DNA of 64,000 nucleotides from Halovivax limisalsi. GTDB lineage: Archaea > Halobacteriota > Halobacteria > Halobacteriales > Natrialbaceae. Shown in pieces: positions 37,040 to 47,033 of the stretch. The stretch spans positions 3,348,001 through 3,412,000 of the forward strand of contig NZ_CP095757.1 in NCBI RefSeq assembly GCF_023093535.1. Reading direction: 5' to 3'. The notes under the pieces were generated by a model, which made no database searches, was not told the origin of the DNA, and was given only the letters and a program-made list of their open reading frames with translations. Both the position numbers and the translations under genes were made by a program. Positions within the stretch are counted from its first letter, which is position 1. Every line of letters starts with the position of its first letter.

Positions 37040-39283
37040 TCAATCGTCAGATGCAACTTCTTTCACGGGCAATCCACCCGTGTTCTGAATTGTGGATTCC
37101 GACTCTGACATCACTACTGGTGAAAGTTCCTCGCCGAGCACTTTCCCAGCGACTGGCGGCACAGCGTTACCTATCTGTCGGAACCAGCTAGTAAAAGATC
37201 CGAGGAAAATGTAGTCATCAGGAAAAGATTGCAATCGGGCCGCCTCTCGTGGCGTAATTCCACGATTCCGCTTCGGGTCTGCACGGTCTGGATCTGGGCG
37301 TGCCTGTTCGTAATAATCCGGAAGTACGAATCCATTCGCGTCTTTTGCGAGATGTGCTACAATCGTGGGTGAAGGTTCCGACCATACGAGCTTTCGATAT
37401 TTATCTCGAAACCTGGGGTTCTCTGCGGTTCCAACGTCATACTCAATATACTGGGCATACTCACCGTCAGAGTCAAACTTGATGTCCCATCCGGTGTCGC
37501 CCGGGTCAAGGCCCTCTTCAAATAGAATGCGATCTTTGTCCATTGGATGCTCGCGAGCCTGATGATTGAAGCAGATGTCCGTCCCCTCCTGAAGAGCATG
37601 TTCTTTCACATAGTGGCTCCTGTTTCCACGGCCCATTTCTGCAAGTACTCGACCGCCCTCGCCTCGACGCAGACGGGGAAGTCCGGATAAGCCATGGAGG
37701 ATAGATCGTTCCGAACCAGTTCTCGAAAGTCCGTTCAATAGATCTTCGACCTCATCATCGTTTTCGACAAGATCATCTCGGATACCGACGAGAAGGACAC
37801 GTTCGCGTTCCTGAGGAATGCCAAGTTCGGTCATATCCTGTAAGCAGAATTCGACCTGGTAACCTTCTCCCTGTTCGCCAATGCTGTTGAGGTCTTCAAT
37901 TATCAAGTCGATAACGCGGATATCCGTATTACCCACCTTATTGACCATCCCTTCGACGTTCTCCATGATGATGGCCTTTGGACGGAGCTCACTGACGGCC
38001 TCGACATACCTGGTGTACAGCGACGTCCGCTCGTCGTCAAGAACGCTATAGTTTTCGTCCTTCGCTCGGCGAGAACGGAAGCCAGCCTGAGAGAGGGACT
38101 GGCAGGGAGGACCGCCGACAATCAGATCGGGCTCCGGAACCACCTTCCGTATCTCTGCAGGCAGATCGATTTCTCGGACATCACCACAGACTACGTTCTT
38201 ATGGGGAATCTCCGGATGATTCAGTCGGTATGTGGCAACTGCGTCGGGTTCGACGTCAATTGCCCAGTCGATTCGGTACCCAGCCTGAGAAAGACCGTGG
38301 GAGAGACCGCCAGCTCCAGCAAACAGGTCGACTACGCTAGGACCCTCGTGTTCTTTGCGCTGCTCACGGAGCCGATGGGTGAGCAAGAATTTCCGTATCT
38401 CGCAGTTTTCACTGCAGGCGTCAGTTCCTGAACTGACTGCATGTGTCGCCAGTGCTCGATACAGTACGGGAATCTGCCGATCTATGAGTTCGTCTTCTAG
38501 GTCGGTACGGCGGTCTGGAGAACCTGCATACTCCCTAGGACTGAGAAGACCAAGAGTAAGCAGTAATTCATCAACCAGAGGATCGGCTGGCCACACCGGT
38601 TTGTCAAACGCGGTCTGGAGAAGCCACCATGCATCACCTTCCTCAATTCCCGGAACCGTTTGGAGGAATTTGACGTAATTCGTATACTGGACTCTGGAGA
38701 AGCCTCGGAGTGTAACTCCTTCTGTATAATGGGTCTCTCGCACTGTTTCGAGAAGAGTTTCCAAACGGTCGACCCGTTCGTCACTGATACCTTTCCTCGG
38801 ACTCGCAATCTGAAGCGCTTCTTCAAGGTCATCTCGTGCTAGCGCTTCGATGTCCTCCCACGTACCGTGCTCATCACGAATATTGGACACCGTCTTTCGG
38901 GGAATCCGGTCAAAAAAACGCTCCGACGGAGGGATGGTGTCGCTACCAAGAACGACAGCAGAAACTGCATCGAGGGGATCATCACTGTCGATAAGAGGAT
39001 CGTTGCACGGGCACTCGTCATCCGCCTCTCCACCATCTCGTTCGATAGCTTCATAGCGGCAAGAGCTCTCGCTTTTTGACCGGTTCCTCGCCAAGTTTTC
39101 AGGCGTTGAGCGAGGGCAACCGACGGGAGGGAAGCGCTGGCCGCGAATGTGTTCTGCAGTCAGCGTATCAATAAGAAACTCGATGTTTTCGAGAACCAGC
39201 TGCCTGTGAAGATTACGTTCAACATCTGACGCAGTTCGTACCAGCTCCGAAGGAGACCTGCAAGAAGGCACCGATCCAGACAT
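37040..39283 (-). CDS. Cytosine-C5 DNA methyltransferase with N-terminal HhH-GPD-like domain
   Basis: 747 residues from the ATG at 39283 (a GTG at 39298 is also open). Methyltransferase motifs: I VDLFAGAGGLSHG (~327), IV GGPPCQSLSQAG with catalytic Cys (~391), VI MENVEGM (~439), VIII PQERERVLL (~490), X IGNAVPP (~707). Upstream (~150-300) is a helix-hairpin-helix/GPD-like domain: FLQTVPGIEEGDAWWLL, PADPLVDELLLTLGLL, and a CSENC pair, the pattern of endonuclease III-type glycosylases with the conserved Asp but an incomplete Fe-S cysteine set. It makes 5-methylcytosine in DNA. It is divergent from the glycosylase gene at 39400, sharing a ~115 bp promoter region. The domain fusion is unusual. 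Confidence 0.85.
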   Translation of the reverse strand: MSGSVPSCRSPSELVRTASDVERNLHRQLVLENIEFLIDTLTAEHIRGQRFPPVGCPRSTPENLARNRSKSESSCRYEAIERDGGEADDECPCNDPLIDSDDPLDAVSAVVLGSDTIPPSERFFDRIPRKTVSNIRDEHGTWEDIEALARDDLEEALQIASPRKGISDERVDRLETLLETVRETHYTEGVTLRGFSRVQYTNYVKFLQTVPGIEEGDAWWLLQTAFDKPVWPADPLVDELLLTLGLLSPREYAGSPDRRTDLEDELIDRQIPVLYRALATHAVSSGTDACSENCEIRKFLLTHRLREQRKEHEGPSVVDLFAGAGGLSHGLSQAGYRIDWAIDVEPDAVATYRLNHPEIPHKNVVCGDVREIDLPAEIRKVVPEPDLIVGGPPCQSLSQAGFRSRRAKDENYSVLDDERTSLYTRYVEAVSELRPKAIIMENVEGMVNKVGNTDIRVIDLIIEDLNSIGEQGEGYQVEFCLQDMTELGIPQERERVLLVGIRDDLVENDDEVEDLLNGLSRTGSERSILHGLSGLPRLRRGEGGRVLAEMGRGNRSHYVKEHALQEGTDICFNHQAREHPMDKDRILFEEGLDPGDTGWDIKFDSDGEYAQYIEYDVGTAENPRFRDKYRKLVWSEPSPTIVAHLAKDANGFVLPDYYEQARPDPDRADPKRNRGITPREAARLQSFPDDYIFLGSFTSWFRQIGNAVPPVAGKVLGEELSPVVMSESESTIQNTGGLPVKEVASDD

Positions 39284-39399
39284 AAGCGTCTCTTTCACAA
39301 TGATATGATTTAAACCTCCTGGTCACGCGGCCCACGACAATCACGAAAGGCCCGCTAAGCCCTCCGCCGAAATGGCGCGGGGAGTCACCAGAGATTGAA

Positions 39400-40242
39400 A
39401 TGTTGTATTCGCTTACAGAGACCGGACCTCTCAAGCGGAAACAGATCCTATCTGAAGTGATGTCAACTGTCGATCTCCCATTCGGTCGAACCCGGGTTTC
39501 CGTTGCTGAGCTGAGAGCGGGGATTGACGTTGAGACTGCCAGTGAAGAACTATTGTCAGCTGACGTATCGAATCCCGAAGAGGCAATTGAGTCGTTCATC
39601 GAGTACCTTCCGTCACTACTCGTCTGGCTTGAAGAGCATGGGCGAGAGTATCCGTGGCGTAGTACTACTGATCCCTGGCGGATTTATGCAACCGAAATAT
39701 TACTACAACGGACGCGGAGCGACGCGGTCGACGAGATTTACGCAGATTTCTTCACGCGGTATCCGGATCCCGGAGCTCTTCTTATAGCCGACGAGGACAG
39801 CCTCCGAGACACCGTTCGCCCTCTCGGTTTCGTCAATCATCGGGAACGTACGCTGCGAGAAGCGGCGGAGCTCTGTGTCGAGGAGCATAACGGAGACGTT
39901 CCCGAGGATATCGATGCTCTGCAACGACCATGGCGGGTAGGGCCGTACACTGCTCGTGCCAGTTTGATATTCGCGTTCGGAAAGCCTCTGGCGATCGTTG
40001 ACACCAATACTGCGAGGATAACCGGCCGAGTTTTCGATTATCCTCTCCCCTCTCAACCACACAAAAGTAGCAGTTTCTATCGACTCCTCGATGCACTCGT
40101 TCCCGCCGACCCATCACTGGCACGAGCGTTCAACCTGGCATTGCTCGACCTTGGAGCTTTGATCTGTACTGGCGGAAATCCGGACTGCAATAACTGTCCT
40201 CTGGCACCAGCCTGTACGTACGCTGCGGCGAACCGTGATTAA
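39400..40242 (+). CDS. HhH-GPD glycosylase, predicted T:G mismatch type (MIG-like)
   Basis: 280 residues (an internal ATG at 39460 is an alternative start). EndoIII/MutY fold: YPWRSTTDPWRIYATEILLQRT, then the hairpin RVGPYTARASLIFAFGK (~176-195), the catalytic Asp in AIVDTNTARI (~201) and a 4Fe-4S set C-x6-C-x2-C-x5-C near the C terminus (~257-274). At the position where EndoIII has the catalytic Lys and MutY a Ser, this protein has Tyr, as in the thymine-DNA glycosylase Mig.Mth from a methanogen restriction-modification plasmid. It probably removes T from T:G pairs arising by deamination of 5-methylcytosine. Divergent from a C5 methyltransferase gene, which fits exactly. Its stop overlaps drmC tail-to-tail. 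Confidence 0.85.
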   Translation: MLYSLTETGPLKRKQILSEVMSTVDLPFGRTRVSVAELRAGIDVETASEELLSADVSNPEEAIESFIEYLPSLLVWLEEHGREYPWRSTTDPWRIYATEILLQRTRSDAVDEIYADFFTRYPDPGALLIADEDSLRDTVRPLGFVNHRERTLREAAELCVEEHNGDVPEDIDALQRPWRVGPYTARASLIFAFGKPLAIVDTNTARITGRVFDYPLPSQPHKSSSFYRLLDALVPADPSLARAFNLALLDLGALICTGGNPDCNNCPLAPACTYAAANRD

Positions 40243-41183
40243 TCGAGTAGTGATACCGTCGTCGCGCCTTCCGAATTCAGCAAGAAGTCCACGAGGTCCA
40301 CGAACCCTTCGACAGGCGGCCCTTCCAAGAGAACGCCGGATTCGAGATAGTGCTCGAATCCATAGTCAGTGACATTCGCACTCCCGATGTACGTCGCGGC
40401 GTCGTCGAACAGGATGATTTTCGCGTGGAGAGTGAATGCAGGGGTCGCCCCATCCTGCCGGCGTTGTTCAGGTGGAGTTCCGGTACTCCATCGGGTATAG
40501 TCGATGAATGTGAGCAGGGATCTGTCGATGTTCCGTTCTCGAGCGGCTTCGGCGAACGACTTCAGCACGGCGTGGTTGTAGGAGGCAGAATCGGTGAGGT
40601 ACCGGGACACCACCCTGACTTCTACACCGCGTTCCACGGCAGCGAGCAGTACCTCCTCAAGGTGAGAGAAGCCTTCCTCCTCGAAGAACGGTGCCAGCAG
40701 GATAATAGACTCCTCCGATCGTTTAATCTGTCGTGTGAGCGCCGGCATCAACCACGACATCCCGAAGGACGTGGGACTTACATTCTCGAATGCCGGGTCA
40801 GACGGGAACGTGACCAGTGGTGTGGCCCGGGTCGCCGGAGGCTGGCGTTCCTGATAGGCATTGACGCTACGGGCCGCGTACCGCGCGGTCTCGAAAATCT
40901 GACGGCATATCTCGACATCGGCGCGGTAAGAACTGTTACTGACGTTCGTTTCGAACGATTCCCGTTCGACAGCATCAGTCTGAGAAAGCTGGCGAAATAC
41001 GTCCGTCGTGGCCGACACGGGCACGTCGGTTTGATTCGCGATCTCCGCCGGAGTTACCACTTCTTCACGGCCTCCGGATAGCACCAGCAGCCCCTCAAGC
41101 TGAGAGAGAAGCTTCTCGTCGCGGTCCACGTATTCGGCGATTGCCAGGGGCAGCCAGTTCGATTCAGATCCGTCGTCGTGCAT
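40239..41183 (-). CDS. drmC: DISARM DrmC, phospholipase D-fold protein
   Basis: 314 residues, ATG at 41183. An N-terminal winged-helix-like region (~30-75, VVTPAEIANQTDVPVSATT) is followed by a PLD domain with one clear HKD motif, LHAKIILFDD … GSANVT (~253-275). PLD-fold DrmC is the third core component of the DISARM anti-phage system; in other DISARM systems it is reported dispensable for some phages. It is 50 bp downstream of drmB in the same orientation, so the core operon is drmA-drmB-drmC. Only one HKD half is visible; dimerisation would complete the site. Confidence 0.82.
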   Translation of the reverse strand: MHDDGSESNWLPLAIAEYVDRDEKLLSQLEGLLVLSGGREEVVTPAEIANQTDVPVSATTDVFRQLSQTDAVERESFETNVSNSSYRADVEICRQIFETARYAARSVNAYQERQPPATRATPLVTFPSDPAFENVSPTSFGMSWLMPALTRQIKRSEESIILLAPFFEEEGFSHLEEVLLAAVERGVEVRVVSRYLTDSASYNHAVLKSFAEAARERNIDRSLLTFIDYTRWSTGTPPEQRRQDGATPAFTLHAKIILFDDAATYIGSANVTDYGFEHYLESGVLLEGPPVEGFVDLVDFLLNSEGATTVSLLD

Positions 41184-41233
41184 ATCAGTGGGATGTTTGT
41201 GGAGTAGCTGGCGAGTCCAGCATCAGGGACACG

Positions 41234-43192
41234 TTATAGCGTCCAGTATCCATCGATGTTCTTGTCAGTGTTTGGCCGACTCCCGAACAGGTAGTCGCGG
41301 GAGAGTACCTGATTGAAGTACGAACAGCTGATCTCACTGACGTGCAGACATGAGAGACACGCACCTCCTCGTTGGGAGCAGACAGGATCGTAGACGCACT
41401 CATTCCCGTGAGTCTCGGCCTGCCCCAGGAGGTTATCGAGCTGCTGTTCAACCATCGTGTGCATTCCTCCGATGTTGAACTCCTCCCGGTTGTTCGCGTA
41501 GATGACGACAGAGAGTGCGCGCGGGAAGAGGAATTCACTGAGGTTCGTGCGGTCGAATCCACTGATGGTACTGGCCTGCTTCAGCAGGATGTGACTCAGT
41601 GTGTGGACGAGCTGGAACACGTGTTCTGTCACCTGTTCTTCTACCGAGTCGTCGAGGTCCGTCTGGAACTTTCCGTATCGTTCGACGGGCGCGAGATGGT
41701 TAAGCAGAAAAGCCCACTGCTCATCGGTGGAGAGTGACTCGATCTCGCTTCGGGCATGCTGGAGTGCAGCGTCGTCACGGTTGCGTAATTCCGGAAGCAC
41801 GATATCTCCGTTGACCGCGTTCGGGTCACTCGTACCGGGGATGTTGAGCGCGAGCCACAGCAGAACCTGCACGGGATCGAGGTCGAACTGAACCGCCTCC
41901 GTTTCAGACGTATCGACGAAGATCGGGGTTCCATCTCCGTCACTTGCGCTCTGAGAGAACGCGTTGATTCGTGCTTCGCTTTCTTCACGGCTACCACGGG
42001 TATAACCGTAGACGAACGTCTGTACGGGGAAGTCCTCGATGACGCGAACGTCGTCGAATCCAAGGGACTCCAGATCGTCGTGGTAGCTGTTGATGCGGTC
42101 AGCTTTGTCCGTGAACCCGCGATCCCGAGCGTCCGACTCGAGTTCGGCCAGCGTATCCGTCGTGAGCGACTCGCGGCTGAGGACGTACTGAAGGATCTCG
42201 TCACCCGCTTCCGTGAGTTCGGAGGTTTCGCCGTCTGCATCCAGTGCGAGTGTCTCGCCGAGACGCTCCAGAATCGTCTGACTCTCCAGCGTTCCTTGCT
42301 CGCGGAGGTAATCTCTCGCCTCGTCGAGCGTGGTAATGTCGTCGTGCGTGGTATATATTTCTACGACCTTCTCATCGTCCACCTCCACCTGACCGGTTCG
42401 CTGGTGCAAGCTGACGTCCTGGAGGGACTGCGCATCGGATAGACCGAACAGTTTGGCAATCGCCTTCTTTGCGCCGTCCTCGGAGTTCCGAAGATGTCCG
42501 ATGCCCGCGGTGTGCAGATTCACCGTTGAGAGGTAGTGCGGGTAGAAGACACTCCCTGCCCGATGGACCGTTGTGTACATCCCGTCGTTCTCATCCGCGC
42601 CGGGCGCTCTGTAGTCACATTTACAGTTCTGATAGTTCCGGATCGGGGTTTCCCAGGTGCAGTTTCCGACCTCACAACTCCAGTGGAAGTTCCGGACGCG
42701 CTGACTGTTCCGGCGATTAAGGCTGACGTGCTGATCACCGTGAGTCGGACATTTCTGTGGGTACAGACGGCGTATCTCGCCACAGGTGTGGACGCTCACG
42801 AACTGATACTGCTCCAGATCACCATCGCAGCCAGACCGTTTACAGGTGAGGTCGGGATTGTCCTCCTTGACCTCGTCTGCGGTGTAGTACCCGTGGACTT
42901 TGTCGCACTTCTGGCACTCGTAGGTGGTGGGGAACGGCTCGGCGCGAACGGCCTCAGGGACGCCGAAGTGATAGTGGTCGGTGTTGTTCGAGACGAACCC
43001 GTTCTGGCCACCATCCCAGTTTCGGACGCGTGCGAGAACGCGTCCGAGTATGTAGTCTTTGCTGACGGTACCACTCGCGTCGCCTGTCTCAAGTCGCGTG
43101 GTCTTCCAGATGCCTCGCTGTCCACTGTAGTCGAACGTGTTCTCGGGCAAGAACTGGTAAAGCACCTGTGACTTGCTGCGTTCCATTGACAT
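41234..43192 (-). CDS. drmB: DISARM DrmB (DUF1998 protein)
   Basis: 652 residues from the ATG at 43192, 2 nt after the drmA stop, which implies coupled translation. A zinc-binding N-terminal part (YECQKCDKVHG, CGEIRRLYPQKCPTHG, and later CKCDYRAPG) and a C-terminal DUF1998 domain ending CVYDPVCSQRGGACLSC … CSYF (~600-625) are visible. DrmB acts with the helicase DrmA in DISARM to load onto foreign DNA ends and restrict unmethylated phage DNA. The order drmA-drmB-drmC and the DUF1998 signature make this call firm. Confidence 0.88.
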   Translation of the reverse strand: MSMERSKSQVLYQFLPENTFDYSGQRGIWKTTRLETGDASGTVSKDYILGRVLARVRNWDGGQNGFVSNNTDHYHFGVPEAVRAEPFPTTYECQKCDKVHGYYTADEVKEDNPDLTCKRSGCDGDLEQYQFVSVHTCGEIRRLYPQKCPTHGDQHVSLNRRNSQRVRNFHWSCEVGNCTWETPIRNYQNCKCDYRAPGADENDGMYTTVHRAGSVFYPHYLSTVNLHTAGIGHLRNSEDGAKKAIAKLFGLSDAQSLQDVSLHQRTGQVEVDDEKVVEIYTTHDDITTLDEARDYLREQGTLESQTILERLGETLALDADGETSELTEAGDEILQYVLSRESLTTDTLAELESDARDRGFTDKADRINSYHDDLESLGFDDVRVIEDFPVQTFVYGYTRGSREESEARINAFSQSASDGDGTPIFVDTSETEAVQFDLDPVQVLLWLALNIPGTSDPNAVNGDIVLPELRNRDDAALQHARSEIESLSTDEQWAFLLNHLAPVERYGKFQTDLDDSVEEQVTEHVFQLVHTLSHILLKQASTISGFDRTNLSEFLFPRALSVVIYANNREEFNIGGMHTMVEQQLDNLLGQAETHGNECVYDPVCSQRGGACLSCLHVSEISCSYFNQVLSRDYLFGSRPNTDKNIDGYWTL

Positions 43193-43194
43193 TG

Positions 43195-46100
43195 TTATCG
43201 GTTGTTGTAGGTGTTGAGGATATCCTTGTACTTCCACTCGGGATCGATTGGGAGCTGTTCGTCGACGTCACGGAGACTCCGCATCGGAGATCCGGGGAGG
43301 CGTTCGCTCGTCCACTGCCGGTCACTCAGCTGGACCTCAGAAATTGCACTGCGGGTGAGTTGCCTGACGTCGTCACTGAACTCCGGTGGAACCTCCGACC
43401 CACCGTACATGTCCACGAGAAGGTTCTCGAGGTCTACGTCATCAACTGTTGAGAGGAAATCTTCGGCACGGTCACCGAAGTACATCAGTTCCCCATCGTC
43501 GGTGTACATGTAGTGGTTAAGCAGGAGCGACATGAACAGCCCCGGTTGCGTCCGCTTGACGCTGTTCTTCGCCCACCGGTTCACAGAGACGGGTTCGACG
43601 AGCCGGTCGAGGAACTGGTGGTACTTCTCGAAGAAGTGGTAGTGACTCAGGTCGCGTTCCCGGATGGGGTGGAGAATATTGAACACGAGGCCGGGGTGCG
43701 AGCGACCAGCCCGGGAACTGGACTGGATGTACTCAGCAGTGGCGCGCGGCATCCCGAAGAACACCATCATGTTGAACCGGTCGACGTCCACCCCGTGGCT
43801 GATCATGCTGGTAGCCGTAACCGTATTGGGCCGGTACGCGAGTAGCCAGGCGAGTCCTTCGCGAACATCAGAGGACGCTGCGCGAAGAGCGACCCGGAAC
43901 TCCGTCCGCGATGTCCTGTCCTCATCGAGTTCTGCCGCGAGAACATCACGGAGTTTCATGATATCCGGAATTGCCTCCTCGTCGACGAGGTCATCGTCTG
44001 CAAGACTGTACAGGAGCGACTCGTCCTCGTCCTCTTGCCACGGGTTGTCGAGCTGATCCAGGATCGTCTGGACCTCCTCGAAAGGTGTCCCGCCCGTCAT
44101 GCGCTCGGAGTTGAGTGGCGGACGACCCTCGCCACGGAAATAGGCGTTCAGCTGGCTGACGAACGACTGATCCAGCCGGTCACCATCCTTCTTTGACAGC
44201 AGATAGGTGAGGCTCGTGCTGTAGAGCGTGAGAATGTCGATGATATCCGCGATGGAGTCCGTAGACAACGCCTCGCTGGTGTCGGTTCCTTCTAGAGCGA
44301 CCCCCGTGAGGAGGTCTTCGGGGGATTCCATCGCCATCAGGAGGAGATCCTGGACCTCTTCGTGGAAGGCGAAGAGGACGTCGATGATGGAGTTGATGTG
44401 CGTCTTCCCGTGCGGGATGAGCCCCATGTAGTAACGCTGTGTCTCGGGCTGTTCCATCGCGTAGAAGTTCTCGCGGAGGAAGGGGCCCGGCGACGGGAAG
44501 CGCTCTGCGGGCCGAAGGAACAGGTGGTACACCTGGTCTTCGTACGCCGTGATCGTCGCCGTGGGGGCAAGCACCTTGGTCTTTCCGGCATCGACAATCT
44601 CCTGAAGCGTCTGGACGCCCGTCTCGTAGTGCCCGTCGAAGCTTCCCACGCTCTCCTCCAAGAGGTGGAGTTCGTCGGGAACCATCAGCGACGGCGCCGG
44701 GTCATACACCTCAATTGGCGATGCCATCATCTCGAACTCGTCCTTGTCGATGTCACAGCCGTACTTCTCCGTACACTCATCGAGGCTGGCAAAGCCGTGT
44801 GTCGGACACTCGTACTCCATTTCCCCAGTCAGAAGATGGGCCATCTTCCGCTGGTAACCGACTGCGGTGATCTTGTCGATGGTTCCGGCGAGAATGCTCG
44901 GCGCGTACCGGTAGAGTTCGTTGTCGACGACGTGAATCGGGAGTTCGTCCTCAGCATACACCTCCTGAGCAGTGGTCTCGCGCTTTTGCCAGTCGCATTC
45001 GAATGGATTCCCGGTACAGGCATGTGCGAGACGGATATCTTCAGTGACTCGCATCTCGACCCGGGCGCCACACGCCGGACAGCTCGGAACGACCTTCGAT
45101 TCCTCTCGGAGGCTCTCATCCTGCTTGTATCGGGTGTATTTGTCGTTATTGTATCCCGTAAGTGCGTTCGGCGTGTTCTTCTTCCCGACAAGGAAACCGA
45201 CACTGAAGGGACGAGATGGGTGGCTACCGATGACGTCCTGGTCACGGCGGACGAGATCGGCGTACATGATGGTCTCTGACATCCGCTGGAGTTGTTGAAG
45301 CGACAGGAGCCGGAGCGGGAATCGCGTCCACGTCGTCACCCCGAAGTGCTTGCCGCGGATGCGATCGAAGAACATGTTCCAGACGGCAACACCGAAGAAC
45401 GCCTCGGACTTCCCGCCGCCAGTCGGGAACCACAGCACGTCGACGACGTCGAGGGCCCCTTCGGCCTCCTCGAACCGCTCTGAGAGGTCCTCCTCGTCAC
45501 GCCAGCTGATCTCGTCCCACTCCTCGTACTCGCGGCCCGCGATATCGGGGACGAGCATGACGATGAAGACGAGCTGGAACAGCCGCCACGTGTCGAAGTC
45601 GTGCATCCGGTCCATGGACTCGTTCATCAGTTCGAACGCGCGACCGACCGTGTCCGGGTGTTCGCGAAGCACACGAATTCCCCGGCGAAATCGGATGATT
45701 TCGCGCTCGAACGACGCTTTGTCGTCCTCGAAGTCCTCGCGGTCGGCGTCCGTCCAGTCGCCGCGCTTGCTGTATTCTCTGAGGGCTTCCGGGTAGGCGG
45801 TTTCGAGGTACGTGTCCATCGCATCCGCGACCGATTCCAGCACATCGTAGCCGCCACCCTGGAGGTCAGCGAGTTCGCTGAACGCGGGATTCACCCCCCG
45901 ATCAGCAGACTCGTAGACGAGCTGCCGGTACTCGGGGATAAACTCCGTTCGAAGGTGGTCCGTGTGCGGGTCCGCACGAGGTGCGGATCGACCTGGCGTG
46001 GCACCGCCGTGCGTCTCCACGTAGTCGGGGGCGGTGATCGTGCAGTTCCGTCCGTGACCCCAGAGATCCCGGTTGTAGCGAAAGTCTTCGGGAAGCGGGT

Positions 46101-46989
46101 CGAACGTGAATGGAGTAAATTCAACATCACCGTCTGCTTTGAGGTCGAGCTGAACCTCGAACAGCGTTGGGTCACGGAGCGTGTATACGTAGTCCCGGAT
46201 CGACTGCGTGCCAGTGTTCGTGACCTCGATGTCGAGCAGGAGTTCGTCACCAGGACTCTCCCGGTCCTCGGTGGCGATGATCTCTATCGACAGATCCCAG
46301 TCTGGTACCGCCGGTGTGCCGTCTCGTTCCTCGAGGTACTCGTTGTACTCGGTCTCGTTCTCGAGAACGTGGTTCGGGACGTCCTCGTCGGGTTTCTCGT
46401 CACCGTTGTCGAGGTAGATATCGTCGCGTGCCACGGCCCGCTCGCGAGCATCCTCCACGGCGGTTCGAATCGCTTCGGAGGCGCGCTCACGAACGACTTC
46501 CGGGGTCGTTCGGGTACCGCCGGCGAGGGCCTCGAAGGGGATCTCGATCGAAGGCACCGCCAGTTCGAGACGTTCGAAAACAGGAAGGAGCGTGGTGTTT
46601 TCGATCTCGTCATCGTCGTGATCTGCCAGTGAGACGTACTCCTCGCGTCGGTCCATCTCCTCGTAGGTCGGGTTAACACGCACCCATACGCTCCCCGTGA
46701 TGTCGATTGAGAGTGTATCACCCGCAGACCCGTTTCGGACGCGAGTCATGGTCCCAACGGTGCTGGGCTCCATCTTCGACTGGAGGTCATCGTCACTATC
46801 TTCGAGTTCGCTGTTCTCTTTCGGCGCCAGCGCTCCGGCGAAGAACTGGTCACTCGGGGCGTCTCGCTTGATGCGTGTATCATCGAGATTCCCGCTGACG
46901 CGGTCCGTGATGCGTTTTCGGAGGTGACGAGCGATGCGTTCCTCGTCGTCGGGAGGTCCGCCATCCCGACCGATCTGTCGACCCGGCAT
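43195..46989 (-). CDS. drmA: DISARM DrmA helicase
   Basis: 1264 residues. I use the ATG at 46989 rather than the longer open frame to 47178, because an AT-rich TTAAATAA box lies 30 bp upstream, as expected for a leaderless haloarchaeal transcript. Superfamily 2 helicase motifs: Walker A FPTGGGKSEA (~525), DELHLLEE (motif II, ~771), SHGVDVDRFN (~1066) and SSSRAGRSHPG (motif VI, ~1098). A cysteine set (CPACGARVEM, CTGNPFEC, CPTHG … CTEKYGC) lies between. DrmA with DrmB senses and unwinds invading DNA. First gene of the leftward drmABC operon, divergent from drmMI. Confidence 0.9.
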   Translation of the reverse strand: MPGRQIGRDGGPPDDEERIARHLRKRITDRVSGNLDDTRIKRDAPSDQFFAGALAPKENSELEDSDDDLQSKMEPSTVGTMTRVRNGSAGDTLSIDITGSVWVRVNPTYEEMDRREEYVSLADHDDDEIENTTLLPVFERLELAVPSIEIPFEALAGGTRTTPEVVRERASEAIRTAVEDARERAVARDDIYLDNGDEKPDEDVPNHVLENETEYNEYLEERDGTPAVPDWDLSIEIIATEDRESPGDELLLDIEVTNTGTQSIRDYVYTLRDPTLFEVQLDLKADGDVEFTPFTFDPLPEDFRYNRDLWGHGRNCTITAPDYVETHGGATPGRSAPRADPHTDHLRTEFIPEYRQLVYESADRGVNPAFSELADLQGGGYDVLESVADAMDTYLETAYPEALREYSKRGDWTDADREDFEDDKASFEREIIRFRRGIRVLREHPDTVGRAFELMNESMDRMHDFDTWRLFQLVFIVMLVPDIAGREYEEWDEISWRDEEDLSERFEEAEGALDVVDVLWFPTGGGKSEAFFGVAVWNMFFDRIRGKHFGVTTWTRFPLRLLSLQQLQRMSETIMYADLVRRDQDVIGSHPSRPFSVGFLVGKKNTPNALTGYNNDKYTRYKQDESLREESKVVPSCPACGARVEMRVTEDIRLAHACTGNPFECDWQKRETTAQEVYAEDELPIHVVDNELYRYAPSILAGTIDKITAVGYQRKMAHLLTGEMEYECPTHGFASLDECTEKYGCDIDKDEFEMMASPIEVYDPAPSLMVPDELHLLEESVGSFDGHYETGVQTLQEIVDAGKTKVLAPTATITAYEDQVYHLFLRPAERFPSPGPFLRENFYAMEQPETQRYYMGLIPHGKTHINSIIDVLFAFHEEVQDLLLMAMESPEDLLTGVALEGTDTSEALSTDSIADIIDILTLYSTSLTYLLSKKDGDRLDQSFVSQLNAYFRGEGRPPLNSERMTGGTPFEEVQTILDQLDNPWQEDEDESLLYSLADDDLVDEEAIPDIMKLRDVLAAELDEDRTSRTEFRVALRAASSDVREGLAWLLAYRPNTVTATSMISHGVDVDRFNMMVFFGMPRATAEYIQSSSRAGRSHPGLVFNILHPIRERDLSHYHFFEKYHQFLDRLVEPVSVNRWAKNSVKRTQPGLFMSLLLNHYMYTDDGELMYFGDRAEDFLSTVDDVDLENLLVDMYGGSEVPPEFSDDVRQLTRSAISEVQLSDRQWTSERLPGSPMRSLRDVDEQLPIDPEWKYKDILNTYNNR

Positions 46990-47033
46990 AGTGTAATCAG
47001 GAAAATACACCCCATTTGTTAAATAACTTCGGG

